Under the pieces are notes generated by a model, which was given only the letters and a program-made list of their open reading frames with translations, was not told where the DNA came from and made no database searches. A stretch of 64,000 nt of DNA from Bartonella clarridgeiae ATCC 51734 (GTDB lineage Bacteria; Pseudomonadota; Alphaproteobacteria; Rhizobiales; Rhizobiaceae). The position numbers and the translations under genes are program-made. The stretch is taken from positions 32,438 through 96,437 of the forward strand of contig NZ_KI912398.1 in NCBI RefSeq assembly GCF_000518185.1, in the 5' to 3' direction. Below are positions 48,011 to 57,920 of this stretch, piece after piece; position 1 is the first letter of the stretch; every line of letters begins with the position of its first letter.

Positions 48011-49093
48011 TTATTTTAAATAATTAATAAGACTTAATCGTCTTATCATATCTGTCAAAGTATAAGAAGCTTCTAGCATAGTCTCCAAAGCTTTAACTTT
48101 TTGAGCAACCTCTGCCGCATCAACAGCAATCATATTAATTTGTGCTCTTCTGAGAAGACCTACTTGAATCTCAATTTGTTGCGTAGCCGCTTTCACTCTT
48201 GCTTCTGTACTTCCTACTCTAGAAGCTGTTGCAATAATTTCATCCACAGCACTGCTTGTAGATGTATTATCCGCAGACGCTCGTGCTCTTGAAAAAAGGC
48301 TTTCTTGCGCCTCTTTTGATAAACCGATATCACCAAATTCTGCTACCAAAATCAGATTTTTCATAGCGTATCGGAAACCTTTATCATTAGCACTTACCGC
48401 AGCATCTACCTTATCACCATTAGGTGCAATGTGCTTCTCAATAGAGCCATCTTGAGCATTTGAAAAAAATTCCTTAAAATTCTCTTCATTAAATAAATCG
48501 CTAAAGGGGCCATCAATAAATTCTTCCATTTCCTCACTGGTGAGATCTTCTAGTTTTCTGCCATTTAGAAAATTCTCAAACGTCTCTTGCACAATTTTAC
48601 TAGGACCTGTTTCACCACCTACTTTATAAAACTTTAACGGTGGTTCGCTAGTATTTGTCCCACCAAATATATATTCGCCGTTAAAATTGGTATTTAAAGC
48701 CGAAATAAATGCACCCAAAGCATTTTGGGCAACAGCTTGTGCTGCAGATGGTGTTGCATTTCCTGCATCACCTACAAGCATATTATTAAAAATAGTTAAT
48801 GCCCCTGGCGCTGCCTCTTTATCATCTGATGCAATTAAAGTTTGAATCGCAACCTGCACAGAAGATAGTCTTAATGTAAGAAGTTTATCGCTCGTACTAT
48901 AACCTTCGAGATAACTCATCTGGTTCTCAACATCTATTAACCGTGCTGTTTTACGCCCTAATGCAAGACCTGGATCATACACCTGTCCAGTAGCCATTTC
49001 ATAGGCGGCTTTCATTAAATCAGACTGCCCTTCAGAAATTATATTACGCCGTGCATTGTTTAAAACATATGTCGAAATTGAAGAAACTCTCAT
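48011..49093 (-). CDS. flgL: Flagellar hook-filament junction protein FlgL
   Basis: Hook-associated protein 3, secreted through the flagellar channel, 360 residues. Flagellin-like N-terminal helix (NNARRNIISEGQSDLMKAAYEMATG, in two parts), C-terminal helix with MIAVDAAEVAQKVKALETMLEASYTLT (likewise), and a variable middle with FGGTNTSEPPL. AGGTG precedes the ATG. It follows flgK by seven bases. Confidence 0.94.
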   Translation of the reverse strand: MRVSSISTYVLNNARRNIISEGQSDLMKAAYEMATGQVYDPGLALGRKTARLIDVENQMSYLEGYSTSDKLLTLRLSSVQVAIQTLIASDDKEAAPGALTIFNNMLVGDAGNATPSAAQAVAQNALGAFISALNTNFNGEYIFGGTNTSEPPLKFYKVGGETGPSKIVQETFENFLNGRKLEDLTSEEMEEFIDGPFSDLFNEENFKEFFSNAQDGSIEKHIAPNGDKVDAAVSANDKGFRYAMKNLILVAEFGDIGLSKEAQESLFSRARASADNTSTSSAVDEIIATASRVGSTEARVKAATQQIEIQVGLLRRAQINMIAVDAAEVAQKVKALETMLEASYTLTDMIRRLSLINYLK

Positions 49094-49100
49094 TTTACAC

Positions 49101-50471
49101 CTATCTAACTGCTGCTAGAAGATCATCTAACATTTTACCAACCGTACTGATAATACGAGAGGTTGCTCCATATGTCTGCTCTAATTGCAACATCAAGGCT
49201 AACTCATCATCTGCATTGACACCTGTTGCATTGGATAACGCCTCAGCAGCATGCAAAAACATTGTACCTTGATATTTAGCCTCTTTATCTGCATTTGACC
49301 GTAAACCTTCAAGCCAACCTACTGAATTTTTACTAAAATCCTTAATTGATTGATCTGGATCCAAACCTGTACCCGTTCCAAATTGCTGCTTCCCATTAAA
49401 AGCATCTACTAATGCTTGAAGATTGTCACCAAAATGTTCTGGACCACCACCTTCAGTTTTGCTGTCAAATATAGGATTAAGCTGTATCCGTCCTGCTAAA
49501 CCCTCAAGAGGGCCAATCTGACCACTTGGCTGATCACCATCTAAAAATAAAGAAGGAGGGCCAGGAAACATATGCATCAAAGCATTTGCTATTTCGTCTA
49601 ACTGCTTTTGATATTGTGGCACAATGTCATCACGTAACTTCAACAAACCACCGAGATTACCTCCTCCATTAGGATTCAAAAAAGATGAATGACCTAAGGG
49701 AACACCATCAATAAAAACTTGTTTTCCAGAAATACCAGGTGGCAAAGAGGCGCTAAATTGAAACGATACTGTCCGTGGCATTTTATCATACAAAGTACTA
49801 CCATCCATACCATAAATGGACATTGTTCCATCAGAATGATTAACTGTATTGATACCAATTTCTTGAGATAACTCTTTTAAAATAGCATCTCTTTGATCCA
49901 TATAAACACTATCATCTCGATTTGCATTTCTTTCCCGCACCACCAGTTGATCAAGCTCGTGAAATTTTTGTAACAAATCATTGATGTAATCAACAGAATC
50001 TTGAATATCACTATTCACATCATTGTATAATTTTTCAATTTCATAACTTCCTGTGTTCAACCCTTTGGCCAAATCACGAGCACGATCAACCGCCGCATCT
50101 CCATTAGAACGCTGTTGTGGATCATTCGCATACAATTGAAGTGCTTTTTGAAATTCACCAAGCAATTTAGAAGGTGAATTTGAAAATTTATCTGCTCCAT
50201 AAATATCAGATAAACGATTAAGCCCATTAGAAAGACTGCCAGCAGCGGCAGCCTCACTTGCTTTGACCAAATAATTGTTCAACAAATGGATATCACCATC
50301 ACGGCGCACAACGACATGAACAGCTCCTCCCGGCCCCGATTCTAAATATGAAGTGCGTCGCGTATAATTCGGATCTCCTGCTCTCACGATATTACGTGAA
50401 ACGGTATCAAGTCGACCTGTAGTCGCTTTTAGCGAGTTCCGGGCTGAGTTAAGTGCTAAGTTAAGCGACAT
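49101..50471 (-). CDS. flgK: Flagellar hook-associated protein FlgK
   Basis: Hook-filament junction protein 1, 456 residues. The N-terminus SLNLALNSARNSLKATTGRL, RNIVRAGDPNYTRR and the C-terminus DELALMLQLEQTYGATSRIISTVGKMLDDLL (in two parts) form the conserved coiled ends. AAAGGG precedes the ATG. Placed between flgE and flgL as in rhizobia. Confidence 0.95.
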   Translation of the reverse strand: MSLNLALNSARNSLKATTGRLDTVSRNIVRAGDPNYTRRTSYLESGPGGAVHVVVRRDGDIHLLNNYLVKASEAAAAGSLSNGLNRLSDIYGADKFSNSPSKLLGEFQKALQLYANDPQQRSNGDAAVDRARDLAKGLNTGSYEIEKLYNDVNSDIQDSVDYINDLLQKFHELDQLVVRERNANRDDSVYMDQRDAILKELSQEIGINTVNHSDGTMSIYGMDGSTLYDKMPRTVSFQFSASLPPGISGKQVFIDGVPLGHSSFLNPNGGGNLGGLLKLRDDIVPQYQKQLDEIANALMHMFPGPPSLFLDGDQPSGQIGPLEGLAGRIQLNPIFDSKTEGGGPEHFGDNLQALVDAFNGKQQFGTGTGLDPDQSIKDFSKNSVGWLEGLRSNADKEAKYQGTMFLHAAEALSNATGVNADDELALMLQLEQTYGATSRIISTVGKMLDDLLAAVR

Positions 50472-50499
50472 AATCTTATCCCTTTTAATTGTATTTAAA

Positions 50500-51708
50500 T
50501 TACCGTTTCAAATTAACAATAACATCCATTAACTCTGAACCCGTCTGAAATACTTTGGAATTTGCTGTATAATTCCGTTGTGCCTCAATCATATCTGTCA
50601 GTTCATCGCCCATATCAACGTTTGAATCCTCCAAATAACCAGAAGACAGAGTGCCGAAGACACCATCACCAGGACGTCCCATCATTTGAGCCCCCGTCTG
50701 ACTATTAGTTTCAAAAACAGAACCACCTAAAAAAGTCAAACTTTCTGGTGAAGCTACAGTCGTAATGCCTACATACCCAACAATCCGTGTTTTCTGATTG
50801 GAATACATAACCTCAATTTCACCATTTTTACCAAAGGTGAAACCATCAAAGGCACCCGACTCCATACCATCTGCTTCCGCCTCAAAAGCAAATAAATTGC
50901 CCTTTTGCGTCACCAGAGAATCTGCCCCCACCCCGCCAAAATTAACATCGACCTCAAAAGTTTTCCCCTCACTATCTGGCAATGTTAATTTAAATTCTTT
51001 TGTAGGCTCTATAAGATTCCCCTCTTTATCAAAGTTAAAATCTGTAGAACCAACTTTTTCTCCGTTAGAATAAGCATCAACAACCCACTTATTTTCAGCG
51101 GTTTTTCTCATATAGAAATCAACCTGAACCTTCTTACCTTGGCTGTCATAAGTTGTCATCGACTTTTTTTGATTATAACTTTTAGGATCCTTAGGATCAA
51201 TTTGACCACCCTCTGGTTCCATAACCTTGGCGCTTGGATTAAAATTTGCTTTAAAATCAATTTTCGTCGTCACTTCAGGACCAAATAAATCGGTTGGACC
51301 GCCTTTAATTTGGATTCTTTCTCCATCTTCATTTAAAAGATAATATCCTGCAGTATTGCGAAGATACCCATCCTTATCGCGTGTAAAGGACCCTGCACGC
51401 GTTAAAAATTCTTTTCCGTTTTCATCTGCAACACGAAAAAAGCCATTTCCATGAATCATCGCATCACCAGAACGACCTGTTGCATGTGCCGGACCACTAA
51501 TTGAAATATCATGACCAATATGACTCTTCACCCCCCCAGGAACGTAAGCATATTGTCCTGAAAGCGTTACATAATTAGAAAACTGGACATTCGTACGTTT
51601 ATATCCAACTGTACCAGCATTAGCGACATTATCAGCTACACCAGAAAGTCGCGTTCCCTGAGCGTTCATACCAGAAACACCAGTACGCATCATTCCATAA
51701 ATACCCAT
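50500..51708 (-). CDS. flgE: Flagellar hook protein FlgE
   Basis: Structural subunit of the hook, 402 residues. N-terminus MGIYGMMRTGVSGMNAQGTR with VADNVANAGTVGYKR, and C-terminus GYLEDSNVDMGDELTDMIEA with NYTANSKVFQTGSELMDVIVNLKR (in two parts), are the conserved rod-hook ends. AGGAGAT precedes the ATG. Its upstream region (51709-51901) is where FtcR would be expected to bind; in Brucella, FtcR activates flgE. Confidence 0.96.
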   Translation of the reverse strand: MGIYGMMRTGVSGMNAQGTRLSGVADNVANAGTVGYKRTNVQFSNYVTLSGQYAYVPGGVKSHIGHDISISGPAHATGRSGDAMIHGNGFFRVADENGKEFLTRAGSFTRDKDGYLRNTAGYYLLNEDGERIQIKGGPTDLFGPEVTTKIDFKANFNPSAKVMEPEGGQIDPKDPKSYNQKKSMTTYDSQGKKVQVDFYMRKTAENKWVVDAYSNGEKVGSTDFNFDKEGNLIEPTKEFKLTLPDSEGKTFEVDVNFGGVGADSLVTQKGNLFAFEAEADGMESGAFDGFTFGKNGEIEVMYSNQKTRIVGYVGITTVASPESLTFLGGSVFETNSQTGAQMMGRPGDGVFGTLSSGYLEDSNVDMGDELTDMIEAQRNYTANSKVFQTGSELMDVIVNLKR

Positions 51709-51901
51709 ATCATCTCCTATGATTTTTAGCCTATAACACTACCATAAATAAACTTCCTTGTGTGAAGCTTTTGCTTAAATGTTTTTATAAAAATAATTTG
51801 ATCATAAAAAAAACATAATTTACTTTTATAGGTGTAGAGTAGTTTAAGGTACCAATTTAATTTTTTTCTTTTTAAAAGTTGGAGGAGATGTTTATATAAG
51901 T

Positions 51902-52591
51902 TTAGTTATCTTTAACTTGCAAACTATAGCCAAGAAATCTTTTTGAATCTATAATATCGTAGCCGATTTTAGCTTTAAGTTTTTTGCGTAGTTTACTAAT
52001 GTGGCTTTCAATAACATTTTCTTCGATTGCATCGTCGAATATGCCATATACTGCATTAAAGATTTGTGTTTTGTTGACGCGTTTTCCTGCGTTAGCTATT
52101 AGATATTCGAGAATACGGCGTTCTCGGCGTGGCAGAGCTAATTCTATTCCATTAATTTGTGGGTCACGTCCGTCATTAAAGACGCTAATAGGTCCTACTT
52201 CAATTGCAGTGTTTATTCCGCGTATATTGTTGCCGATTCGTCTGCGAATAGCGCCGATTCTTGCTAAAATTTCCCGAACGTGGATAGGTTTGCGAAGTAC
52301 GTCATCCATACCTGATTGGAATAGTTCTATTGTATGACTTAAAATATTTGTTTCTGTCATAGCAAGGATTGGAGCGGAGCTGTAATTTCGAATTTCTTTT
52401 GGTAATTCGATTTGATTTTCGCATTTTCCTAAAAGAATTGCTTCGATCGAAGATATTTCGTTATCTGAAGCTGTTGAAATCCACTCACTAAAATCAGAAG
52501 GAGGTAAGCCTGTTGCAGCAACTCCTTCGCGAGAAAATAAGGTAGCATAGCCATCTGTTACCAATTTGCGGTCATCTACTACAACAATCAT
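51902..52591 (-). CDS. ftcR: Flagellar transcriptional regulator FtcR (Rem-like)
   Basis: OmpR-type orphan response regulator controlling flagellar genes in Brucella and Sinorhizobium (Rem). 229 residues from ATG 52591 (MIVVVDDRKLV, the family-typical start); GTG/ATG codons three or more bases upstream have worse spacing. The receiver domain keeps the acidic pair Asp6-Asp7 and the RKPI lysine, but the phosphoacceptor position (within SSIEAILLGK) has no aspartate. The C-terminal winged helix (about 125-225; ERRILEYLIANAGKRV, VIESHISKLRKKL) is intact. Control is thus probably phosphorylation-independent. Confidence 0.92.
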   Translation of the reverse strand: MIVVVDDRKLVTDGYATLFSREGVAATGLPPSDFSEWISTASDNEISSIEAILLGKCENQIELPKEIRNYSSAPILAMTETNILSHTIELFQSGMDDVLRKPIHVREILARIGAIRRRIGNNIRGINTAIEVGPISVFNDGRDPQINGIELALPRRERRILEYLIANAGKRVNKTQIFNAVYGIFDDAIEENVIESHISKLRKKLKAKIGYDIIDSKRFLGYSLQVKDN

Positions 52592-52856
52592 AACCATTCA
52601 CCCAGCAATATCTAGAACTAAAATTTTAAATGTATACGTAGGAAAACCTACATATTGTTAAATTTATACAACTTTAATTTTTAAAAACACAAGTTATTTT
52701 TACGATTTATTATCTATAAAAGTATGATTACTACTTTTAATGGTGCTTTTTCAACAAAAAAAACAACTTTTAATTGTTTTTAGTCCAGTATTTTCTCAAA
52801 ATGAGACAAAATTTCATTTTTTTATCAAAATGATTCAATATTTTTGTCATAATGAT

Positions 52857-53450
52857 TCATTTTGTTCCTTCACAAAACACTCGAGAATTAGGAGTCCATC
52901 GACCAAAACCGCTGGCAATCATATTATGCATAACACGGCATACATAACGCTTTTGAGCAGGATCATTATTAGGTCCTGCATGGTAACGTGCAACTGCCAT
53001 AGTCCAACTGCCTTCTTTTTGGTGCAAATCTTTTAAAAAGTGTGCAGCATAATTAACATTATGATGAGGTTTTAACATCTCTGCAACAGAAGAAAAATTT
53101 TTTCCATGGTAATAATGATTAATTTGCATACACCCCACGTCAATGAGTTTTGCTCCATGATGTTTAGCATTTTTAAAGATATGTAAAGCTTCCGCTTGAT
53201 TTTTTGCAAAAACAGTTCTGCCATCAATATTTAATGCGTAAGGTTGGAGTGATTCTTTATGACCTGTTTCTGTTAACCCAACCGCATACAATATGCCTAG
53301 CGGAACACCATAGCGTTTAGAAGCAGTAATCATTTCTGCTTCACAAATATTTTCAGCTACCGCACAATCCAATACTACAATGCTATACGACCCACCGATA
53401 AGAATTACATGGAGAAATATCTTCAAAAGGAGGATCCAAAAGCGGTGCAT
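52857..53450 (-). CDS. Flagellum-associated lytic transglycosylase (SltF-like)
   Basis: Exported peptidoglycan lytic transglycosylase. From ATG 53450 (MHRFWILLLKIFLHVILIGG) the precursor has 197 residues with a signal peptide ending near CAVA; the frame is open back to 53549. The SLT domain has the catalytic glutamate in LTETGHKES, then VGCMQINHYYH and VARYHAGPNN. Alphaproteobacterial FlgJ lacks a muramidase domain and a separate transglycosylase in the flagellar cluster (SltF of Rhodobacter) opens the wall for the rod; position here supports that role. It overlaps fliK by 68 bases at this start, and no clear ribosome site is visible, so the start is uncertain. Confidence 0.82.
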   Translation of the reverse strand: MHRFWILLLKIFLHVILIGGSYSIVVLDCAVAENICEAEMITASKRYGVPLGILYAVGLTETGHKESLQPYALNIDGRTVFAKNQAEALHIFKNAKHHGAKLIDVGCMQINHYYHGKNFSSVAEMLKPHHNVNYAAHFLKDLHQKEGSWTMAVARYHAGPNNDPAQKRYVCRVMHNMIASGFGRWTPNSRVFCEGTK

Positions 53451-54654
53451 CTGACAACGAAAATTGTTTGAAAAATTGCTTTGATTCATTTTTTCCATTC
53501 TGTTCATTATAACCAAATGCTTGACGTTGACCATTAAAATGTTGTCCACTATTATCTTGTTCTAATCCTTGCTCTATTTGCAAAGATTGGTCTTGTTGAA
53601 TAGCTTGGGTGCTTTTATCAATAATACTAATTAATAAATGACCATCATCATGAATATACGCCTTTTCTAAAACATATGATAACGTCTGTTGATTACTGAT
53701 CAAAAGACGCGCCGTTTCTCGATGTTGAGCACATAATTCAATATGAAGTCCTTGCGCAGTCATTCTCACTTTAACATCAACTGTCCCAAGCTCCACAGGT
53801 GTGAGTTTTAAATGCAAAATCCTTACACCCCCAACTTTTTTATTAAACGTGATATCAACATCACTTAACTGTATCATAAAATCAGGCTTTTCTTCCTGAA
53901 AAAAAAGCCTATCACCTATTTCCAAATTCTTAAGAGATTGAGCTCTTTCTGTCTCCATACTCACATGTAGTGTCAAGGATTCACTTCCATGTATAAAATT
54001 TTGTGTACCATGCTGTAGTACCTTTTGTTGTGCGAGAGAATGTTTGTCTACTGCTTTAACTTGAAGCTTTTCTTCAATAGCACATGCTTTTTGAATATCT
54101 GAAATCCACTGATCTTGTATATCACCTTTTATAAGAGCTGTGATGCTCTCATTTTTCACACACTCACTAACTTTTTCTCTAATTTTTTCTTGCTTTACAA
54201 ACTGTTGCACCGAACAAAATGGATATAAAAAATTTTGAAGAGAAATATTTTCTTTATCGCCAATATAACTATGCTTTGCTTTTTGTAGTTTTTCCTCATC
54301 AAAAGCTTTAATTATATTTTGTTCCACAATTTCTTCTGATGTTTCCAACTCTATAATTTTATATAAAAAATCCTGGTTTATAACTTCATTTAAATGCTCT
54401 ACACCCTCATCTAGAATTGTCTGTTCTGCAGACTCTTTTAAAGCCTCTTTTACCATATACATAAGCGAAGAATCTTCATAAAAATTTCTATCTCGCATAA
54501 ATTTATTTTGTTTAAGCAGCGTATCAAACGCTTTAGGTAATTGATTATCCGTGCAATCTTCCGGTTGAACTGTGGTTTTATCTACTGCAGTTTTATTTAT
54601 TGTAGTCATTTGTATAGAAAGGAAACCACACAATCCATCAGCGTTTATTGTCAT
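53383..54654 (-). CDS. fliK: Flagellar hook-length control protein FliK (MotD)
   Basis: Hook-length ruler, called MotD in early rhizobial work; 423 residues. Mostly low-conservation sequence with a C-terminal Flg_hook domain (about 260-345: ILHLKLTPVELGTVDVKVRM, then ISNQQTLSYVLEKAYIHDD). The start at 54654 has AGGA seven bases upstream and overlaps motC by 17 bases. It follows motC and precedes the transglycosylase, the rhizobial motB-motC-fliK order. Confidence 0.87.
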   Translation of the reverse strand: MTINADGLCGFLSIQMTTINKTAVDKTTVQPEDCTDNQLPKAFDTLLKQNKFMRDRNFYEDSSLMYMVKEALKESAEQTILDEGVEHLNEVINQDFLYKIIELETSEEIVEQNIIKAFDEEKLQKAKHSYIGDKENISLQNFLYPFCSVQQFVKQEKIREKVSECVKNESITALIKGDIQDQWISDIQKACAIEEKLQVKAVDKHSLAQQKVLQHGTQNFIHGSESLTLHVSMETERAQSLKNLEIGDRLFFQEEKPDFMIQLSDVDITFNKKVGGVRILHLKLTPVELGTVDVKVRMTAQGLHIELCAQHRETARLLISNQQTLSYVLEKAYIHDDGHLLISIIDKSTQAIQQDQSLQIEQGLEQDNSGQHFNGQRQAFGYNEQNGKNESKQFFKQFSLSDAPLLDPPFEDISPCNSYRWVV

Positions 54655-55990
54655 TTTTGTATCCTAATAATTGATCAATTTCGTTTATCTTTTCTCGTGT
54701 ATTTTGAATAAACTGGTTCATCTCTGCTTCTATAGGAGATATTGTGTTTTGTTGTTTAGCATCTTTTTCTAATTCTAAGATTAACTTCAACTCTCCCTGA
54801 CTTTGCGGTTGTAATGTAACTTGTGCTTTTTTCTCTTTCTGATCACCCAACGGAGAAGAAATGACTCTTTTTGCAACAGCTTGTGCAGCAGTAAATAAAA
54901 AGCGATCTTTTTTTGATAAATCTTTGTAGGTGATATTTTGTAACATCTGTATAGATTCTTGTGCAGTGATCGAACCAGCCAGACTCATAGCGTAATACAG
55001 ACGCGCAGATGTATCATCTACATCGATCTCATGTGCTAATGTCAGAGCTTTTTGAGCACTCAGTTGTGCCTTTTCCATACGCGCATCAATTAACGCAGCA
55101 CGACTCACTTCCATATATGTTATAAACTGCACTTTTGTCGGTGCATAAGAAACCAATGTTTCCAATTGCTCAACACTCAATTTTTCATCAATCTGTAATA
55201 TAGCGGGAGTAAATTCATGCCAAAAATCATGAGCATAAGGTGATTTCCAAAAACGATGCGCGTAATGACGAACTAATAAGGCCAAAAGATCTGTCTCACC
55301 AAGTATTGATGCAACTTTTAGTTCTCGACGAATAGCTCCCTCTTCAAATAAAGTCCCCGGAGCAAAAAGCCTTATTTGATCCAACTGTTTCAAAGCCAAA
55401 ATGGGATCTTTTTCTATGATATTAACAACCGTAGAAAGCACGACAGATGCAAATAAAGCAGGAGGGATAGAGCGAACATCTTCTTCAGTTAATTGTGTAT
55501 ATGCTTTTACAAAAGCAGCTCTTTTATGAGATGCATAAGCCAAAGCACAATCCATTATATTCTGCGATATCACTCCCTTCCCATACTTCTCTAAAATGAT
55601 TTGCACCACTCGGGGATTTCCACCATTAAAAAGGTAGATCAATAAAGCATAAAGATTGTTATCATCTTTCCAAACATCAGAATCAAAAGTTAAAAATTTA
55701 TCGCCAATTTCTTCCAAAAGCTGCAGTTGCTCTTGCAATACCTCTTCTTGTCCTGATATAATTTTATCTTGCAAATTTTGCAAAGAACGCACAAACTGTA
55801 TTGGCTCAGAGATAACAACTTCTGATAACATAGAAGGTTCTTTAATCTTATGATCTAATTGTGTAACAAAAACTTCCTGAAACTCTGTTTCTGTCTTTTG
55901 TAAAGAAGCCCTTCCTTGTTGCATAAGAACTCCTTGAACAAAGACAGAAAAAGAGAGAAAACAGACATAATATGTCTTTTTCATAATCAT
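54638..55990 (-). CDS. motC: Chemotaxis/motility protein MotC (periplasmic MotB partner)
   Basis: Rhizobial-type periplasmic protein that supports MotB, 450 residues with a signal peptide (about 1-28, ending near GRAS). The mature part is helical and repeat-like; PSMLSEVVISEPIQFVRSLQ and AYASHKRAAFVKAYTQL fit the MotC family. No catalytic motif. It starts inside the motB stop (four-base overlap). Confidence 0.87.
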   Translation of the reverse strand: MIMKKTYYVCFLSFSVFVQGVLMQQGRASLQKTETEFQEVFVTQLDHKIKEPSMLSEVVISEPIQFVRSLQNLQDKIISGQEEVLQEQLQLLEEIGDKFLTFDSDVWKDDNNLYALLIYLFNGGNPRVVQIILEKYGKGVISQNIMDCALAYASHKRAAFVKAYTQLTEEDVRSIPPALFASVVLSTVVNIIEKDPILALKQLDQIRLFAPGTLFEEGAIRRELKVASILGETDLLALLVRHYAHRFWKSPYAHDFWHEFTPAILQIDEKLSVEQLETLVSYAPTKVQFITYMEVSRAALIDARMEKAQLSAQKALTLAHEIDVDDTSARLYYAMSLAGSITAQESIQMLQNITYKDLSKKDRFLFTAAQAVAKRVISSPLGDQKEKKAQVTLQPQSQGELKLILELEKDAKQQNTISPIEAEMNQFIQNTREKINEIDQLLGYKNDNKR

Positions 55991-57141
55991 GGTGTCTTTT
56001 CCTTTTCAAGAATTGATTTTTCTTGTACAGACTTTCCAAAAGAAGACTTCTCTAATGTCGATTTTTCATGTGTTTGTTCACTTTTTGGATCTCGTATAAA
56101 AATAGATATACGCCGATTTTCAGCTGCATATGGATCCTTTTTATTTTTTAAATCCCGATCTGCATAACCTTCAACACGTAAAATTCGTTTTTCATCCAAG
56201 CCACCACGTACCAACATATAATAAGCCATCTGTGCACGTGCTGTCGAAAGTTGCCAATTATCATAAACATTACTGCGATAAGGCCGCGCATCAGTATGTC
56301 CACTAATTACGACATCTCCCTGATGCTTCGCAATAATTCCTGCCATACTACTAATCAAATCAATCGTCTGCGCCGTCGGAATAGATAAACCAACTTTAAA
56401 CATTTCATATTTAGGCTGATCCATTAATTCAATCATAACGCCTTCTTTTATTGGCTTCACATGGGCCAATATATTATTGGTTTCCCCTTCTATCAAATCT
56501 GTTAACTCTTTTAAAAGAGCATGCGAATTCTCAGAAGAATTATTTTCCTGTTCAGATTCTTTTGCCATCATTTTTTGCTTTTGAATTTTTCTTTTTTGAG
56601 AAGAAGCAACATTTTCGCTCCAATAATATGGCGAAAAAGGATCATGATACTCTGTCCCTAGTTGTAAATTTTTTTGAGAATCACCAGCTCCCTGTCCTAC
56701 AAGATTCCCTTGTTCAAACTGCTGCTCAGCAGGATTTTGTGCGTTGCGTTCTGATTGAACAATCTTTTTTAATCCAAGATAAGGATCACGCATTAACTCT
56801 GCTTCCTCCATAGCATTTGACTTTTCTGACTGAGCATCATCTTTACACTCTTGATCAAGAGAGCTTTTTTTATCTTGCTCAATATCATTGTGCTGAATAC
56901 CACGATTACTTGTTTGGGGATCTACGAGTTTGATTGGATTAAAATAGTTTGCAATTGCTTCCTTTGTCGCATCGTCCTGGACGTTAACAAGCCACAAAAC
57001 GAGAAAAAGCGCCATCATTGCTGTCATAAAATCAGCATAAGCAATCTTCCAAACACCACCATGATGATCATCATGATCGCCATGTCCTCCACGACGAACA
57101 ATAATAATTTCAGAAGAAGATTGTTGATCATCAGATTTCAT
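55987..57141 (-). CDS. motB: Flagellar motor stator protein MotB
   Basis: Stator subunit anchoring the motor to peptidoglycan, 384 residues. One membrane segment (about 38-54: FMTAMMALFLVLWLVN) follows the proton-carrying Asp37 in AYADFM. The C-terminal OmpA-like domain has VVISGHTDARPYRSNVYDNW and the NRRISIFI end. A histidine-rich N-terminus (GGHGDHDDHHGG) is present in rhizobial MotB. motA is not in the window. It overlaps the FliH-like gene by four bases. Confidence 0.95.
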   Translation of the reverse strand: MKSDDQQSSSEIIIVRRGGHGDHDDHHGGVWKIAYADFMTAMMALFLVLWLVNVQDDATKEAIANYFNPIKLVDPQTSNRGIQHNDIEQDKKSSLDQECKDDAQSEKSNAMEEAELMRDPYLGLKKIVQSERNAQNPAEQQFEQGNLVGQGAGDSQKNLQLGTEYHDPFSPYYWSENVASSQKRKIQKQKMMAKESEQENNSSENSHALLKELTDLIEGETNNILAHVKPIKEGVMIELMDQPKYEMFKVGLSIPTAQTIDLISSMAGIIAKHQGDVVISGHTDARPYRSNVYDNWQLSTARAQMAYYMLVRGGLDEKRILRVEGYADRDLKNKKDPYAAENRRISIFIRDPKSEQTHEKSTLEKSSFGKSVQEKSILEKEKTP

Positions 57142-57899
57142 TGCACCAACTCCTTCAATGTTGTCAGAAATGGAGTAAGCTGTGTAGCAATAACCATTTC
57201 ACCACGATGTAAACGTATCTCTGTACTCTTGGTCGGTTGAAATTTAAATTGAGATGCATCAAAATCACGCTGTTTTTTGAGCTGCTCAAACAATTCTTTA
57301 CTCCCTTCAAGAACTAAAGGCTGTCCTCCACCAAGAGCCTGATCTGAAATCTTTGTAGCAAATTGCTGAAGCGCTTCTTCTGTAATTTTCTCACCAATAA
57401 ATATGGAAAGAACCTGTGCAATTTCTTGAGAAATTTCTTGACGTAAATCAGCTAACCCCTTTGTTAATTGACTCTGTACATTGGCTCCTATTGATTCAAC
57501 CACACTTTGTTTAGCAGCTTCAATAGCCTTTGCATGCTCTTCTTCCAAACGTTGCTTTTCAACTTTAAATTGTTTTTGCAATTTTTCTGTTGTCTCTTGC
57601 ATAGCTTGATCAAAAGCTGCCTTTTGAGCTGCTTCAACATCAACAACGCCTTCAGAAGAAAAACCGAAAGGTAATATTTCTTCCATATATTCTTTCGGAA
57701 ACTCAATACTCGATGATGAAAAGTCTTCCTGCTTTTCGTCATTACATGTGATTTCACTTTCATTACCAGAAGGCAAAACCTCTATATCTTCAGAAGAAAT
57801 ATAGCGGGGTGAAAAATCACTCAAAAAAGAAGATAATGGCAAACTTACCTGTTTTTCAAATTTTTCACCTGTTTGTTCCATTCTATTCATCACTTCCAT
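57138..57899 (-). CDS. FliH-like flagellar protein
   Basis: 253-residue cytosolic protein between fliF and motB. Residues 1-85 are poorly conserved; 90-165 form a long charged coiled coil (KLQKQFKVEKQRLEEEHAKA); the C-terminal 90 residues (SQEIAQVLSIFIGEKITEEA, then STEIRLHRGEMVIAT) resemble FliH/HrpE-type export-ATPase regulators. The match is weak but position and architecture agree. ATG choice is open (57899, 57890 or 57881). It overlaps motB by four bases. Confidence 0.62.
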   Translation of the reverse strand: MEVMNRMEQTGEKFEKQVSLPLSSFLSDFSPRYISSEDIEVLPSGNESEITCNDEKQEDFSSSSIEFPKEYMEEILPFGFSSEGVVDVEAAQKAAFDQAMQETTEKLQKQFKVEKQRLEEEHAKAIEAAKQSVVESIGANVQSQLTKGLADLRQEISQEIAQVLSIFIGEKITEEALQQFATKISDQALGGGQPLVLEGSKELFEQLKKQRDFDASQFKFQPTKSTEIRLHRGEMVIATQLTPFLTTLKELVQ

Positions 57900-57920
57900 T
57901 TAGCGTTTCACTTTACAAAT

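Noticed and set aside
56451..57240. Two plus-strand frames (120 and 129 codons) opposite motB and the FliH-like gene
   Set aside because: Antisense shadows of well-supported genes; no ribosome sites and no domains.
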